Shown piece after piece: positions 9,200 to 21,306 of a stretch of DNA of 64,000 nt; the stretch's first letter is position 1; every line of letters starts with the position of its first letter. The position numbers were made by a program, and so were the translations under genes. Under the pieces are notes generated by a model that searched no databases, was not told the DNA's origin, and saw only the letters and a program-made list of their open reading frames with translations. Source of the DNA: Podospora comata (taxonomy: Eukaryota; Ascomycota; Sordariomycetes; Sordariales; Podosporaceae); assembly GCA_017354895.1 (NCBI GenBank), contig CP071495.1, forward strand, positions 1,533,001-1,597,000. The letters are read 5' to 3'.

Positions 9200-12167
9200 G
9201 ATGGCAGTCGAAAGAACTGGCGGTTGGACTGGATTGGTGGCTGGCCGCAGTTGCGCTGGCAGTCTGTTGTCTGTCGCCTGTTGCTGTCGTCCAAAAGACG
9301 AAGAAAAATTTAGTGGGGCCAGGATCGGCAAGCCGTCAGCCCCCACATTGGGGTTAAAGCTTGAGTGGACCGTGCGGTGGAGATCAACGGCCCAAGCTCC
9401 CGTGAGGTGTCCCGTGAAGTTTCACAACCATCTTCTTCTTCGAACATGCCTCGGTTTCCCACCCCAAATTAACAATCATATGCTGTGTCCCTCCCGCCTC
9501 TGTGCTTCTTCAGCCTTGCGGCCGAAACTGACAGCTGATCCCTGGACTCTTTGTCCGGTTTGGGACATGCAACGACAACAACGGAGGTGTCATCCGGTTT
9601 GGCCGATGTTGAAGAGAATCCCCTCACAGAATCCCAGGCCCGTTTTTTTGAAGCTTGGGACATCAGTTGATCGTGGAGCTTAGTTATTTCATGTCCTGAT
9701 CCGATCCAGCATATGTCAGTTCTCGATCGTCATACATCTTGACCATTCTCGTCGAGAACCTCGCATTGTCAGCCGTCAATGCATTCTGCCGTGCATCTAT
9801 CTCCCCGGCATCTCTCCGTGCTTACTTTTTCTACTGTACCTCGAGTTCGAAGCTACCTATGCAGGACCCCGGGCTCGCCGCACACACACACACATACAAC
9901 GCAACTTCACATGTCTTTTGTCTTGGTTATCCAAAGCAATCTCGCAGATCCAGTGTTTGACACAGATTGAAGCCAGAATAAGACCGGAAGTATTCAGACG
10001 GCCCGCGGGATACACAGCATTTTTCTATACAAAGAAAGCCAGTCTGGGTTTGCAGTGCGACTTGTTCATGGGGAGTATCGGCCCTTTACAGCTTCTGATG
10101 GCCACAAAATTTGGTGCCATGATACCAAAGAGCACTTGGCAACCGTTTCGGCTTCTCGCTCACCGTTACCACGCCAAGATTTACTAGTGATGGACGGCCG
10201 TTGAGCGGGCGCCCGGAGGTGTTCGATGTTGCAGTTTACTTTTTTTGAATATCCATAGAGCGGCAGTCGGAGCTGAAAAGCCCTATCATGTGAAGAGATG
10301 CATGATAATTTAGGCATGGAAGCCGCAGAGAATATTCCATAGATTAAACGAGGCGGGATGTTTGGTTGGGACAGAGAGGAACTTGTGCTCTTGATGGAGG
10401 GGAGCAAGAGTGGGGGATTATCGGGATATGCTTGGTCCATCCCATCACCCTATCCACCTCCACTCAGGAGTTCACACACTCTTCTTCATACACTCACCAG
10501 TTTCGTTTCTGCATCTTGTTATCACCTACACTAGTTTGCGTCACACGGCACCACCTCGACCCTGACCTTGAACGGTAGGACGGCTTGACGCCACAGAGCT
10601 GCAGACCAACTCGAAAGCGTCCATCTTCATGTCATAAAACTGCAGCGGTGTTCCTGGTCCGCTCGTGTCACGCTGTCACGTCCCCACCGAGTTTAGTTGG
10701 AGATCCATAGTACGGTACTAGGTGAACTGACTGACAGGTAGCGCGGGCCACACAACGGCAGCAGCGGCAACGCCGGCATCAGACTCGTCCCGAGGGATAT
10801 ACCATTATACCTGACGTGTCGAAGGAGGGGAGGGTTACTTTTTTAGAACGCCCGTGGTGACGATGGACGGGACGGCTTGTTCCCGTCCCCCAGAGCTGGA
10901 CTGACAGAGAAGTGTACCTGACCTTGTGAGACTGAGAGCTGGAGCGCGCGGGGGGGAGGGGGGGGGGCATCTTGAGGGGACATTCACCCTCCATCATCCT
11001 GTCAAGGCGCCACAGCTGCACATGGAGCACGCATACAGGCTGCATCAGCTAACCTGTAGGTCCCGCAACTTCACCGTTCTGGCCCCTGGTCTAGTGTTAG
11101 GGGACTGTAGGAAAGTGGCGCCAATCTCTTGGCCCGTTGAGGCTGCCCCACCTCACGATGCTTGCCCAGCTCTCCAGCTTGCGGTGGCCGCCCCGTGCTG
11201 CGATGCGACTCTCCCCTCGCCAAGCACCAAGTGAGAATTGCGAGCGCCCGATCTGTCCTCGCACCAGAATCTCTTCGAGCACCATCGGCCCGTGATGCCA
11301 TCATACAGCGCCACACCTCTCGATCTGCTCTCCTTTCTCCCTCCATAGCATACCGCCCACGCCTCTGTCTCTCTCCTTCAAGTGAGAGAGTGAGTGAGAG
11401 CACTCGGCCGAAGCCACGCTTCCCCACCCCCCGGCTTGTTCCGCCTGACACACCACGTCCACCGCCTAGTTACCACTATACCACAACAAAGAGAGACGGC
11501 CTAGATATCTACACACTACATATAAACGAGTATCACCTACCCATACAACGCTGCTCGTCGATATCAGCCTCAACGGCTATTGTTTGTCACCCTCACCGCG
11601 GGCGAGCTGCCAGGCTACGCCATCTTACACCCAACGGGTACCTGGGGCTGTTTCGGCCGGCACTGGTCTTTTCCATTCAGCTAATCAACAAGTTAGCGAA
11701 ACCTCTCCGCGTTCTGTTGTGTCCTGCAGACAGCTGCACCAATTCGGATCATACTCTGGCTTCGCCGGGATCAATACAAGGCGACCTTCTCCCAAGGTAA
11801 TTCACAATCTCGTTACACCAGCTTGTCTCAGTCCGTTCCGGTGAGGTGCATCACCTACGGCATCTGATCCGCCCCATTCCACCTTACATACTGACCTTAC
11901 CTAAATAGTTTGTGTGAGTATCTGGGCACCGCGGCGGAGATTTATTACCCGTCTCCCGCCCCCCATTGCCATCTTGTCTTGATCAGATCAAGGGACTACA
12001 AACTCATGATATATTCGCCAGACAGCCTCGAGTTTATCATGTGAACGCGCTGAGTTTTCACTAGCACAGATCCGTCACACCGCTTTCCCTGTAAAGCTCT
12101 TCACTCGCCGTTTTTCTTTCTGCATACTCTACACATTTACCCCTTTTTTTGACTTACACCAACCATC
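9200..12167. other. Long gene-free region upstream of the Zn2Cys6 regulator
   Basis: Nearly 3 kb between the divergent starts of RRP8 and the zinc-cluster gene. Scattered open frames lack codon bias and splice structure. Visible items: a short CA run (9884-9895), a G-rich run (10949-10967) and pyrimidine-rich DNA over the last 400 bp that resembles a leader. Long leaders are common for fungal regulators, but nothing here proves transcription. Confidence 0.45.
10949..10967 (+). repeat. G-run with quadruplex potential
   Basis: Almost uninterrupted G over 19 bases with a single A, in the upstream region of the zinc-cluster gene. Whether it folds or acts is not known. Confidence 0.4.
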
Positions 12168-15100
12168 ATGGACGTCGACACCCTGGAGGCACAAGCCCCA
12201 AAGTCTGCTCCTTCGCCCGAGCCTCCCTCTGGCAATGATCCCTCTGAGCCGCCCAATGGCAAGGGAAACCAGCCGCCGAAAAAGACAACAGTCAGAAAGA
12301 GAACCAAGACTGGCTGCCTCAGTAAGTGTTTACCATGAGCTTGGGTGTCACTGATGAGGCGGGCCTCACTCTTCAAAATCCTGTGCAGGGCTCCCGCTGA
12401 CTCCCCTTTTTAGCTTGCCGCAGACGGCGAATCAAATGCGATGAGGGCAAGCCCACCTGCGGGAACTGCATCAAGTCCAAGAGACAATGTGAGGGATACA
12501 ACCAGCGCATTGTCTTCAAGGAGTCTATGGGGCCGTTTCCTTCTGGCCACCTTTGGGGACATCCTGTGTACCATCAGCAGGCCCAGGAGGCCCTTCTGAA
12601 CGCTCAGCTCTCGGAAGCACAAACCAAGGCTGCCTCGTCACAAGGACCGCTTGCCGCTATTGCTCCCAAGCCGCTATCCGTTGATTTTTCTGGTACCGGG
12701 ACGCACCCTTACTCTCAGGGCTTTGCGGGACCTTCCAACCATTCTATCGCTGGACCACCCCTCTTTAGCCCGCAGCACATCGACCCACAACAACATCACT
12801 TGCCTAGCCCGCAGCACCTCGAGCCACAGCATCACTTGCCCAGCCCGCCGCTCTTGACTCCCAATACTGTTCAGTATCCCGACCAGTATCCTTCACCTGG
12901 GGACGGGTTGCCCTTCTCGGACTATTATGGAGCTCAGACTCAACAGCCGGTTAGCGCTCTTGGACATGTCTCCCCCATTCATGGTCACCATGGTCAATAT
13001 TCTCATCCTCAACCCCATCCCCATGACCAGGGCTATGGCCATGGCCATGGCCAAGAGATCCGGCAGAGTGTTGAGATACAACAGTTGGCTTCGCCAGATA
13101 CGGCAGCGGCACTCAGCGGCACTGTGTCTGTGGAAGAAGGATACTGGCAGTCTGACGATGAAGCTTCCATGATGGCATCAGACGATGAACAAGGGCCGAT
13201 AGACCCGCACAGCAGCCATCTCGAGTCCAACGATCTCGGTATCCTCGTGGCTCGGCGTCTCGACACCGACGGTGATGCCTACGGCGTTCACATCCGGTCC
13301 TTTGCCGGTCACAATGCCACCAACGTCCTCGACACGTACATGCCGTCGTCAGCCAACTCACCCCTCAACGACTCCCAAACCGCCGCCATCTTCTGGTACT
13401 TTGTCAACGTCACAGGCCAAAGCATGTCTCTCTACGAGCGCCACCCCTTTGACCCCACCCCCATGTTCCAAGGACAGCCCGTCGCCAAGGAGCGGCAACA
13501 CATCTGGACCTGTTAGTTTTACCACGACTTTTTTCGCCCATCTCTGCCTGCCAACCGGACACCCCTTGCTAATATCTCCATCACCAGATACTTTCCCCAT
13601 CATGGCGTTCAACCACCCGGCCCTCATGCAGGCGATGCTCGCGCTGGGTAGTCTGCAAATGGCCAAGCTCCAGGGCCACCCCCCAACAGCAGCGATGAAG
13701 CACTACCACTTGAGTCTCCGACGTATCGCCAAGAACTACCAAAGCCCTACTCGACGGATCCAACCAGCCACTCTGGCAGCTACTTTGCTGCTTGGCTTCT
13801 ACGAGGTGTGGAACTCGGATCACGATAAATGGTGTAAACACATGTGGGGCGCTCGCGCGATCCTGAAGGAGCTTCCCCTACGGCAAATGACGCGTGATAT
13901 TCTCACTCTGAAGCGGAGACAGCGGGAGCAAGCGAGGCGTAATCACCAGTGTGATGAGCTTTGTTTCGACTCGCGTCATCATGAGCAAAAGGATGACTGG
14001 CCGGAGCCGGACACGGAGTTTATTGAGAGTCTGACGGGGTTGAAGGTTGATTATGGCGGGGGGGAGGGGTATGTTGTTGGGGGGGAGGAGAGGGTGAGGA
14101 GGTTGACGGAGAGGGATGTTGAAAAGTATGAGCAGATTAGGGATTTGTATTGGTGGTATTGCAAGATGGATATTTATCAAAGTTTTCTGGGGGGGACGAG
14201 GCCTTTGTAAGTGTTTTTTTTTCTTGGGTTAGGGATGAAGGGATGGTGGACTGACAACGTTTGGGGAACAGCATGAATTATGAGGCGTGGACGCAGTGTA
14301 TTCCTAGGGGGCCGTTTGGGAAGATTGATTCGATGTAAGTTTTGAGGGGTGGTGTTTGGGTTGAGATGGTGGTAGAAGGCTGACTTGAGTTGGGTAGTTA
14401 TGGGACTTTTGACCATTTGATGTTGTTGTTGGGACGGTTGGCGAGTTTTGCGTCGAAGGATTTGACAAGGAAGAGGAAGGCGAGGAAGTATGGGCCGCCG
14501 CCCGGGGCTCCGGGTGGTCCTGGCGGTCCTCCTGGTAGTGGTCCCCCGGGTGGTCCTCCTGGCGGTTTTGAGGGTGGTCCCCCAGGAAGATTCCCCGGCG
14601 GTGGTCCTCCTGGTGCCGGCCCCCCTGGAGGCTTCCCGGGTGGTCCGCCCGGAACTTTCCCCGGCGGCCCCCCGGGACCCGGCCAGGGAAGAGGTGCATC
14701 TCCACCCCCCTTCATCGGCCTAATGCCCTCCTCGGGCACCTTCGACATCCCCAAAGGCTTCTCTCCACCCCGGGATTCCACCCCTCCCCCGGACTCTTCT
14801 TCCTCCTCGGAAGAACCAGAAGACTTCTCCACCTCGACCGCCAAAGCCCTCCAAGAATGGGAATCCATCCGCGCCGCCTTTGAGCTCTTCCGCTCCAAGC
14901 TCGGCCCCGACTTTGAGCCCATGGGTCCTGACTTTGCGCCCCCGGACATGACCCCCTTTGGCCCGGCTTTGATCTACAGGACTTACAGCATCGCGGGGAT
15001 ATGGATGAATTACTACATGGGGCTGATTATTTTGCACAGAAGCCACCCGTCGATGCCCCCGATTGCGATATATGCCGCCGGCATGGCGGCGCAGCAGACG

Positions 15101-16261
15101 GGGAGGTGGGCTAATGAGATTGCGAGGATCGCGGCGGGGTTGCATGAGGATACCACGCATGTTAGTGCTGTGAGCACGCTGGTGGGTGCGGCGTTTATAG
15201 AGAGCTGTTTTTGCTTGTTTGTGGCGGGGGTGCAGGTAAGGGGGTTTCCTGTTTGTCCTTTTCCGCTGTTGTTGCTGGGGAGGGGTGGGGGGTTGGGGTC
15301 GCCGAGTAGTTCGGTGGGATGACCTCTTTTTTTGTTTTGTTTTTGATGCTGTGATGATGATGATGATGGCTGTGATGATGATGATATGGATTCTTCCAGA
15401 CGTATTATGATGATCCCTTTTTTGTTGGTGGATGTGATTAGATTTCCTTGTCCAGTTCTTTTTTCTTTTCTTTTTCTTTTTTTTTCCCTTCTTTTTCTTT
15501 TTTTTTTCTTTTTTTTTTCAAGAGTGTTGTATTACTATGTACACGATAGATTTTTTTCTTGTCTTTTGTTTCTCTTCGTCATCATGTACACTACTAGATT
15601 CCTTTTTTGTTTTGTTTTGTCTTCTGAGGTTGCCGTCGCCATGTACATGATTAGACATTGTTGTCCCTCCTCGCGAGCCTCACCGTCGTCATGTACATGT
15701 TAGACGTCAACCTCTTCTCTCGTGTTGTCATCATCCCCATCATCATCATCATCATCATCATCACCATCATCACCATCATCGTCTTCACCCCCCACCCCAA
15801 CCTCCACCCCCCTTGGTTCCCTCATCGCCAACACATCCCTCATCAACTTTGTAGATAAATCTCGCTAACATCCCCAGTTCCAATCCCTCCCCCAACGCCA
15901 CTTCACCATCCGCCGCCTCCGCGACATAGCCCGGCTAACAGGCTGGCAATCCGCCCGCCAAATCGCCGACGGCTGCGAGTCCGGCTGGAACAAAGCCGCC
16001 TCCCTCGGCCGCGGCCCACCCTACCACTCACCCCCCGAGCTCGGCCCCCTATTCCCAGACAACATCTGGAACCGTCCCCGGCGCATCGACCGCCGGATCC
16101 GCGAGATTGAAGCCTCGGAAGAAGCCCCAGACGGGAAACTCGTCCTGGCAAAAACAGAACAAGCTCACTACGCGCTTGGGCTGCTGAGCGTGGAGCGGGA
16201 TTTGGATGAACTGGTAATTGTTGAGGAGGAGGATGAGAAGAGGAGGAGGGGGGGGAACTAG
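12168..16261 (+). CDS. Zn2Cys6 fungal transcription factor with collagen-like Gly/Pro insert
   Basis: Sequence-specific nuclear regulator; target unknown. Six exons: 12168-12321, 12414-13511, 13588-14206, 14272-14334, 14398-15235, 15878-16261, giving 1,051 residues. The zinc cluster is complete: C50, C53, C60, C67, C70, C77 (spacing CX2CX6CX6CX2CX6C), split by the first intron. A His/Gln/Pro-rich region follows (about 100-300). From about residue 400 the sequence looks like the C-terminal 'fungal transcription factor' region (FPIMAFNHPALMQAMLALGS is typical). In the middle (about 682-745) there is a striking Gly-Gly-Pro-Pro block, then a Ser/Pro acidic stretch, and then the helical region resumes. 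The last intron is 642 bp, far longer than the others. I do not recognise an orthologue with a known target. Confidence 0.88.
15236..15877 (+). repeat. 642-bp intron with degenerate ~50-bp repeats and ATG/CAT microsatellites
   Basis: Intron 5 of the zinc-cluster gene: donor GTAAGG, branch GCTAAC, acceptor CCCAG. It contains ATG repeats (15351-15384), long T/C-rich tracts, four spaced copies of ATGTACA followed by a TAGA box (15537, 15584, 15641, 15691) and a CAT run (15737-15780). The phase is kept across it (GTG CAG | TTC CAA), and the downstream exon continues an open coding frame. Confidence 0.75.
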
Positions 16262-16692
16262 AGGGGGGGTAAAAGGGGGTTGCAAGATACCATTGAAAAG
16301 GGCGGTTTGCTTGATCTGTAGTTGTTGTTCGGTTTACGATGGTGTTTCGGCGTTGATTTTCAGAAGGGGTACCCGGAAGACAAAAAAAAAACAGGGATAT
16401 ATACATCACTTACAGGTCAAAATATCTTGTACAACAAAACAGATAGTACCTACCAGACAGATACAGGAAGAGCAAGAGTTTCACATGATACAGCTTTCTC
16501 CATTTCGTTCCATTTACCCTTAGTTCACCAGCAAAAAACCAAGCTCTATTCTCGAAACATGCTCAGCTGGAAGAGATCAAGAACAGTTCACCATCTCTAT
16601 CTCCCGGCTCACAACCCCCTAATCTCAACCTCCATATCCACACCACCCCCAGCAAAAGCAGAAGGAGGAGGAGCAGCCCCACCCGCGGCCGC
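16262..16692. other. Convergent 3' intergenic region, no gene seen
   Basis: 431 bp between the stops of the zinc-cluster gene and PUP2. It should contain both 3' UTRs; no other feature noted. Confidence 0.5.
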
Positions 16693-17698
16693 CTAGTTCG
16701 CAGGAAGCCTCTCCACCACCGCAGCCATCTCCTCATCCGTGTATATTCTGAACCCGCGCTCCTTGGTGACGCTAGCAAGCTGGACATTCTTGGAGTCGAG
16801 CTTCTCCTCCATGACCTGCTTCAACGTCTTGAGAACCAGAGTCTCCGCATCCTCGATGGTCAACGACTGGATTTTCCCGTCAGCACCCTCTCTACCCTTG
16901 TATGTATGTTGTCAAGGAAAGCAAACCTTGTGATATTCATTCTGCAACTCCGCCTGCGCCCCCTCACTCCCACTCCCAATAGCCTTGGCATCATACCTGT
17001 AAAACGTCCCGCTCGGCTCGGCATGATACAAGCTCGGCCCGTCCTCGTCATAGCCCGCAATCAACAACGCCACACCAAACGGTCTGGACATGATGCTCTC
17101 CTCTCCATCGGCGCTCTCGCCGAAGCGGAGGGCAAGATCGCAAATGGCCTGGGTGCAGGACTCGACGCGGAGGTTCTCGTTGTAGTTGAAGGCGTGGGAT
17201 TGGCACTCTACGCGGGCGTGCTCGACCATGGAGCGGGCGTCGGCTTGGAGACCCGACATTGCGCAGCCGATGTGGCGGTCGATCTCGACGATCTTCTCGA
17301 CGGAGGAGGTCTCGAGGAGGGAGGAGGTGACGCGCTTTTCGACGCCGAGGATGACGCCGGTGGAGGTGGAGATGCCGATGGCGGTTGAGCCGAGTTTGAT
17401 TGCTTCGAGGGAGTATTCTACTTGGAAGAGGCGGCCTTCGGGGGAGAAGGTGCTTTTGGGAGGGGGGGGGGTTGGTTGGTTAGCTGGATTGGTGATGGGT
17501 TGGACTGGTATGGTGGGGATTTTGAAGTTGGAGAGATCGGTGAGAGAGAAGGGAATGGGACAGAAAAGAGGCTTACTTGATACCCCGATCTGTAAAGACA
17601 TGTTAGCTATATGTGATTTGAGGTATGCGACTCTGCTAGGTGGCATGGATCGAGCTGATGGAGGGGGACGTACCGTATTCTGATCTTGCCATAAACAT
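16693..17698 (-). CDS. PUP2: 20S proteasome subunit alpha type-5
   Basis: Structural alpha-ring subunit of the 20S proteasome. Four exons (17698-17674, 17589-17577, 17452-16927, 16866-16693) give 245 residues, the family's usual length. The start [20 protein letters not shown] is the conserved N-terminus and needs exons of 25 and 13 nt to be spliced in correctly. The proteasome alpha signature ([20 protein letters not shown]) is followed by [33 protein letters not shown] and [20 protein letters not shown]. The last intron (16926-16867, 60 nt, donor GTTTGC) joins NEYHK to [13 protein letters not shown], matching the family; a nearer AG would give a 30-nt intron and extra residues, which I reject. 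Divergent to GCP2. Confidence 0.96.
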
Positions 17699-18230
17699 CT
17701 TGGCGGTGTTGTGGGGGTGGTTGTGATTAAGTGGCCGGTGAGTGTTGGAGGGAAAGAGTCAAAAAAACAGCTCAAGCCGAAAATATCGTAGTTAATGTCG
17801 TCGCTGGTTGTTGAAAGTGAGATACTCCCGTCTGTAGTGGAGGGGAAGCTGCAATGGCAGTAAGCTCCCTCCAGGCACGGAGGTCTACGAAGCTCTCCAC
17901 CCGCTGGCAGCCAGGCGACCAACTGTAGACGAAGGAAGGCCCCCTGTAAATGTACCCAGGTACCTTGACCCCAGCCTTGCCCTGCCGCTGTAAACCCGCG
18001 CTAGTCCCGATTCGGGACAGCAAAGAGCTGGCGCGTGAATCCATCCATGGCCATTGTCGCGTTTTGGGGCTGGAAAGCTCCCGCGACTTGGCATTGGCAG
18101 GGCAGAGGTAATCACTATCTTATCACCACATATCTGCCGCCCAGAGGTTGTTGTTCAACATCATTTTGTGATCATCACTGCCCAGCAGCCCAATGCCGGC
18201 ACCGGCAGCCGTAAGAGGAGGACGAACACA
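17699..18230. promoter_or_regulatory. Divergent promoter region PUP2 / GCP2
   Basis: 532 bp between the start codons of two divergent genes, so it holds both promoters and leaders. The frame upstream of the GCP2 ATG is open but has no ATG start of its own. No proteasome-type control box was recognised with confidence. Confidence 0.45.
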
Positions 18231-21200
18231 ATGTCGTCGGGCACCACCAGGCCGCCGACATTCCAAGACAAGAGAAGCAGACCAGACCAAGTGAGCTTCT
18301 CCCAGAGCCACAGCCAACACCCGCACAGCAATGCCGAGTCGAGGAAACGGTCCGCCTCGATCAACCCTCGCTCCACGAGCAGACATGTCGAGGAGCGCCG
18401 CACCGAAAAGGTGCAGGTGACGACGCGGGAGACGCTGATGACACGGACGAGGAGCCCCGATCGCCGCGAGGGAGCAAAGCAGCGTGCTGCTGAACCAAGG
18501 TCTCGGGATATGCGACAGGATGCGCCACCCCAAGGTCTGTATGTTTGCTTTTACAACCCCGCCCTCTGGTACTTGTTCTACCTGATGGGAACGAAACCCC
18601 CTCCCCAAAGAAAAACCTACTACACCACCCTTCTCATCATGAACACCATGCTGACCAAAAGAAAAAAAGAAAAACCCGCCCCCCCCCCATGGGAACCAGA
18701 AGCGACCCTCCTCCCGCACACAACAGCCCCCCTAGCATCCCGCATATCAATCCCACCCCTCGCCTCCACCGCCCCCCAGACCCTCCAACCGAAACCCTTC
18801 CATGACCTCTCCCTCGAAGCCCAAGAGGCGGTCATCATCGAGGACCTCCTATTCGTCTTTATGGGCTACGAAGGCCAATACATTCGTTTCGGCAAAGGCT
18901 ACAATCCCAACGAGGAACGAGACAGGCTGTCCGGTCCAACATGGCGCATCCTCCCCGGCCTCGACCCCTCCTTGCAAGACCTCACCCAGTCCATGCTGCG
19001 CATGGCTGCTCATTACACCGCTCTCGAGACGTTTGTCGACGTACAATCTCGCGAAGAATTCGGCTCCGTCAACCACGCTCTTTGCGCGTCAATACGGAAG
19101 CTGCTGCAGGAGTATTTGGTCATGGTTGCGCAGTTGGAGACGCAGTTCTTGACGGATGACTCGTTCACGTTGCATGTGTTGAATATTCATGTGCTGCCCA
19201 CGAGCCATATGATGCATCAGGTTTATGGGCTGGCGCATGAGCTGTTGAAGAGGAATGCGCTGCTGGATGATGAGTCGGATGAGAGTAGTGACGGCGGAGA
19301 TGATTATGATCATATTTTGGAGCAGCTACGAGAAGGGGGGGAGCTGGTGCCGGGGAACATGACCGGCAAGAAGATTACCAAGGGAGGGGTGGTGCTGGGG
19401 TTGATCACCAAGAGGTTGGAGTCCATGTCTGGTGATCCGGCGGCCAGGGCGTTGTTGACGACGCTGCTGAGGGATGCGAGCAAGCCGTACATGGCTATGC
19501 TGAACGAGTGGCTGCACCATGGGGGGATTAATGACCCGCATTCGGAGTTTTTGATCAAGGAGCAGAGGAGTATCAGGAGGGAGAGGCTGGAGCAGGATTA
19601 TACTGATGAGTATTGGGAGAGGAGGTATACCATCCGAGACCACGACGTGCCGCCGCAGCTGGAGGGGGTCAAGGACAAGGTGTTGCTTGCGGGGAAATAT
19701 CTGAATGTGGTCAGGGAATGCGGCGGCGTTGATGTCAGCCTGCAGGTTAAGCACGTGCCGACTTCCTTTGACGACAATCGGTTTCTGGACAATGTCAACA
19801 ATGCCTATGCGCATGCGAATGAGTCGCTGATGCAGTTGCTGTTGACGACGCATCAGCTGCCGGCACGGTTGCGGTCGCTGAAGCATTACTTCTTTCTGGA
19901 TCCGTCGGATTACTTTTCTTACTTTCTCGAGCTCGGGGCTAGTGAGCTGAGGAAGCCGGTCAAGTCGGTGAACACGGGGAAGTTGCAGTCGCTGTTGGAT
20001 CTGGTGCTGAGGCAGCCGGGGAGCATTGTTGCGCTTGATCCGTTCAAGGAGGATGTCAAGGTGGAGATGAACGAGATCAACCTGACCAAGAGCCTTCATC
20101 GGGTGGTGAATATCACGGGGATAGAGCAGGGGGAGGCGCTGCAGCCGCTGACGAGCAACCAGCCGGTGGAGAGCGACAAGGCGGCGAATGGGTTTACGTC
20201 GTTGCAGATTGATTATTCGGTGCCGTTTCCTGTGTCGTTGGTGGTGAGCAGGAAGACGGTGTGGCGGTATCAGGCTCTTTTCAGGTATCTGCTGTCGTTG
20301 CGATATCTGGAGTCGCAGTTGTCGACGACGTGGCAGACGCACACGAGCGGGTTTGTGTGGTGTCATCGGTCGTCGTCGAGGGTGTTGGAGATTTGGAAGA
20401 GGAGGGTGTGGACGTTACGAGCGAGGATGTTGGTGTTTGTGCAGCAGCTGTTGTATTTCTGCACGGCCGAGGTCATTGAGCCGAACTGGCAGGCTTTGAT
20501 GGCGAGGGTGAGGGAGAGGGAGAAGCCGCCTCAGCAGGAGCAGCAGCAGCAAGCGGGAGCTGGGGAGCAAAACGGCACAACACTCCCAACACCAACCACA
20601 TCCCCAAACCTCCACCACTACCCACTAAAGTCGACACATATCCGCCCGGGGTTGACACGGACAGTGGATGAGCTGATGCAGGATCATGTCGATTTCTTGG
20701 ATACGTGTCTGAAGGAGTGTATGCTGACGAACTCCAAACTCTTGCGTGTAAGTAAAAACCCTCCTTTGTGAACTTTGTGTACCTCGATTGTTTTCATTAC
20801 GCTGACTTGTGTGCGGTGGCGCCTAGATCCACTCCAAACTAACCCAAACCTGCACCATTTTTGCAACCTACACAAACTGGCTATCTCGCGAGCTGGAAAA
20901 GACGGACCCCGACCTCTCGGGACATCACAGACCGCCCAACATGTCGGAGGAGCAGTGGCGGGTTTTCCAGTCTGTCCGCTCCCAAAAACCTACCGATGCC
21001 TCCTTCATGGAGGGTCAGCAGCAGCAGCAGCAAGGAGAGGACAAGATGGCAAGCTTGTTTGACTTGATCAGGAAATGGGAGGACAATTTCAGCAAGCACC
21101 TGCAGATTTTGCTGGACGCGCTGAACCACTACGCGGCTACTGAGACGGTGGTGCTTTTGAGTTTGTGCGCGAGGTTGAGTACGGCCAATGCGGGGAGCGG

Positions 21201-21306
21201 CTATACCGGACGGGGGGAGTATGGGCAGGGACAGGTGGATGGGGTGGGGGTGCAGAATGGTGGTGGTGGGATGGAAGGGGGGGATGTGAGGATGGGGGGT
21301 GTATAA
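18231..21306 (+). CDS. SPC97: Gamma-tubulin complex component 2
   Basis: Core subunit of the gamma-tubulin small complex that nucleates microtubules at spindle pole bodies. Exons 18231-18538, 18662-20747, 20827-21306 give 957 residues. The N-terminal ~100 residues are basic and Ser-rich. The grip1 region begins with LSLEAQEAVIIEDLLFVFMGYEGQYIRF, typical of GCP2. Later come LRDASKPYMAMLNEWLHHGG, EYWERRYTIRD, and the grip2 region with LKHYFFLDPSDYFSYFLEL and LQIDYSVPFPVSLVVS. The first intron (donor GTATGT, branch CTGAC) is 123 nt with no stop in frame, so retention would insert 41 residues; the spliced form gives L-K-K-E-K-P. A short Gln run lies near the C-terminus and the last residues are Gly-rich. 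Confidence 0.93.

Noticed and set aside
11162-11800. 212-codon frame in the upstream region of the zinc-cluster gene
   Set aside because: Composition is that of a pyrimidine-rich leader (Ser/Pro/Arg); no domain, no splice structure and no codon bias like neighbours.
16867-16926. A 30-nt alternative intron in PUP2 ending at a nearer AG
   Set aside because: Too short for a fungal intron and would insert residues absent from the family; the 60-nt intron restores [13 protein letters not shown].
19326-20366. 346-codon Arg/Gln-rich frame on the minus strand
   Set aside because: Antisense shadow of GCP2; no start context, introns or domain.
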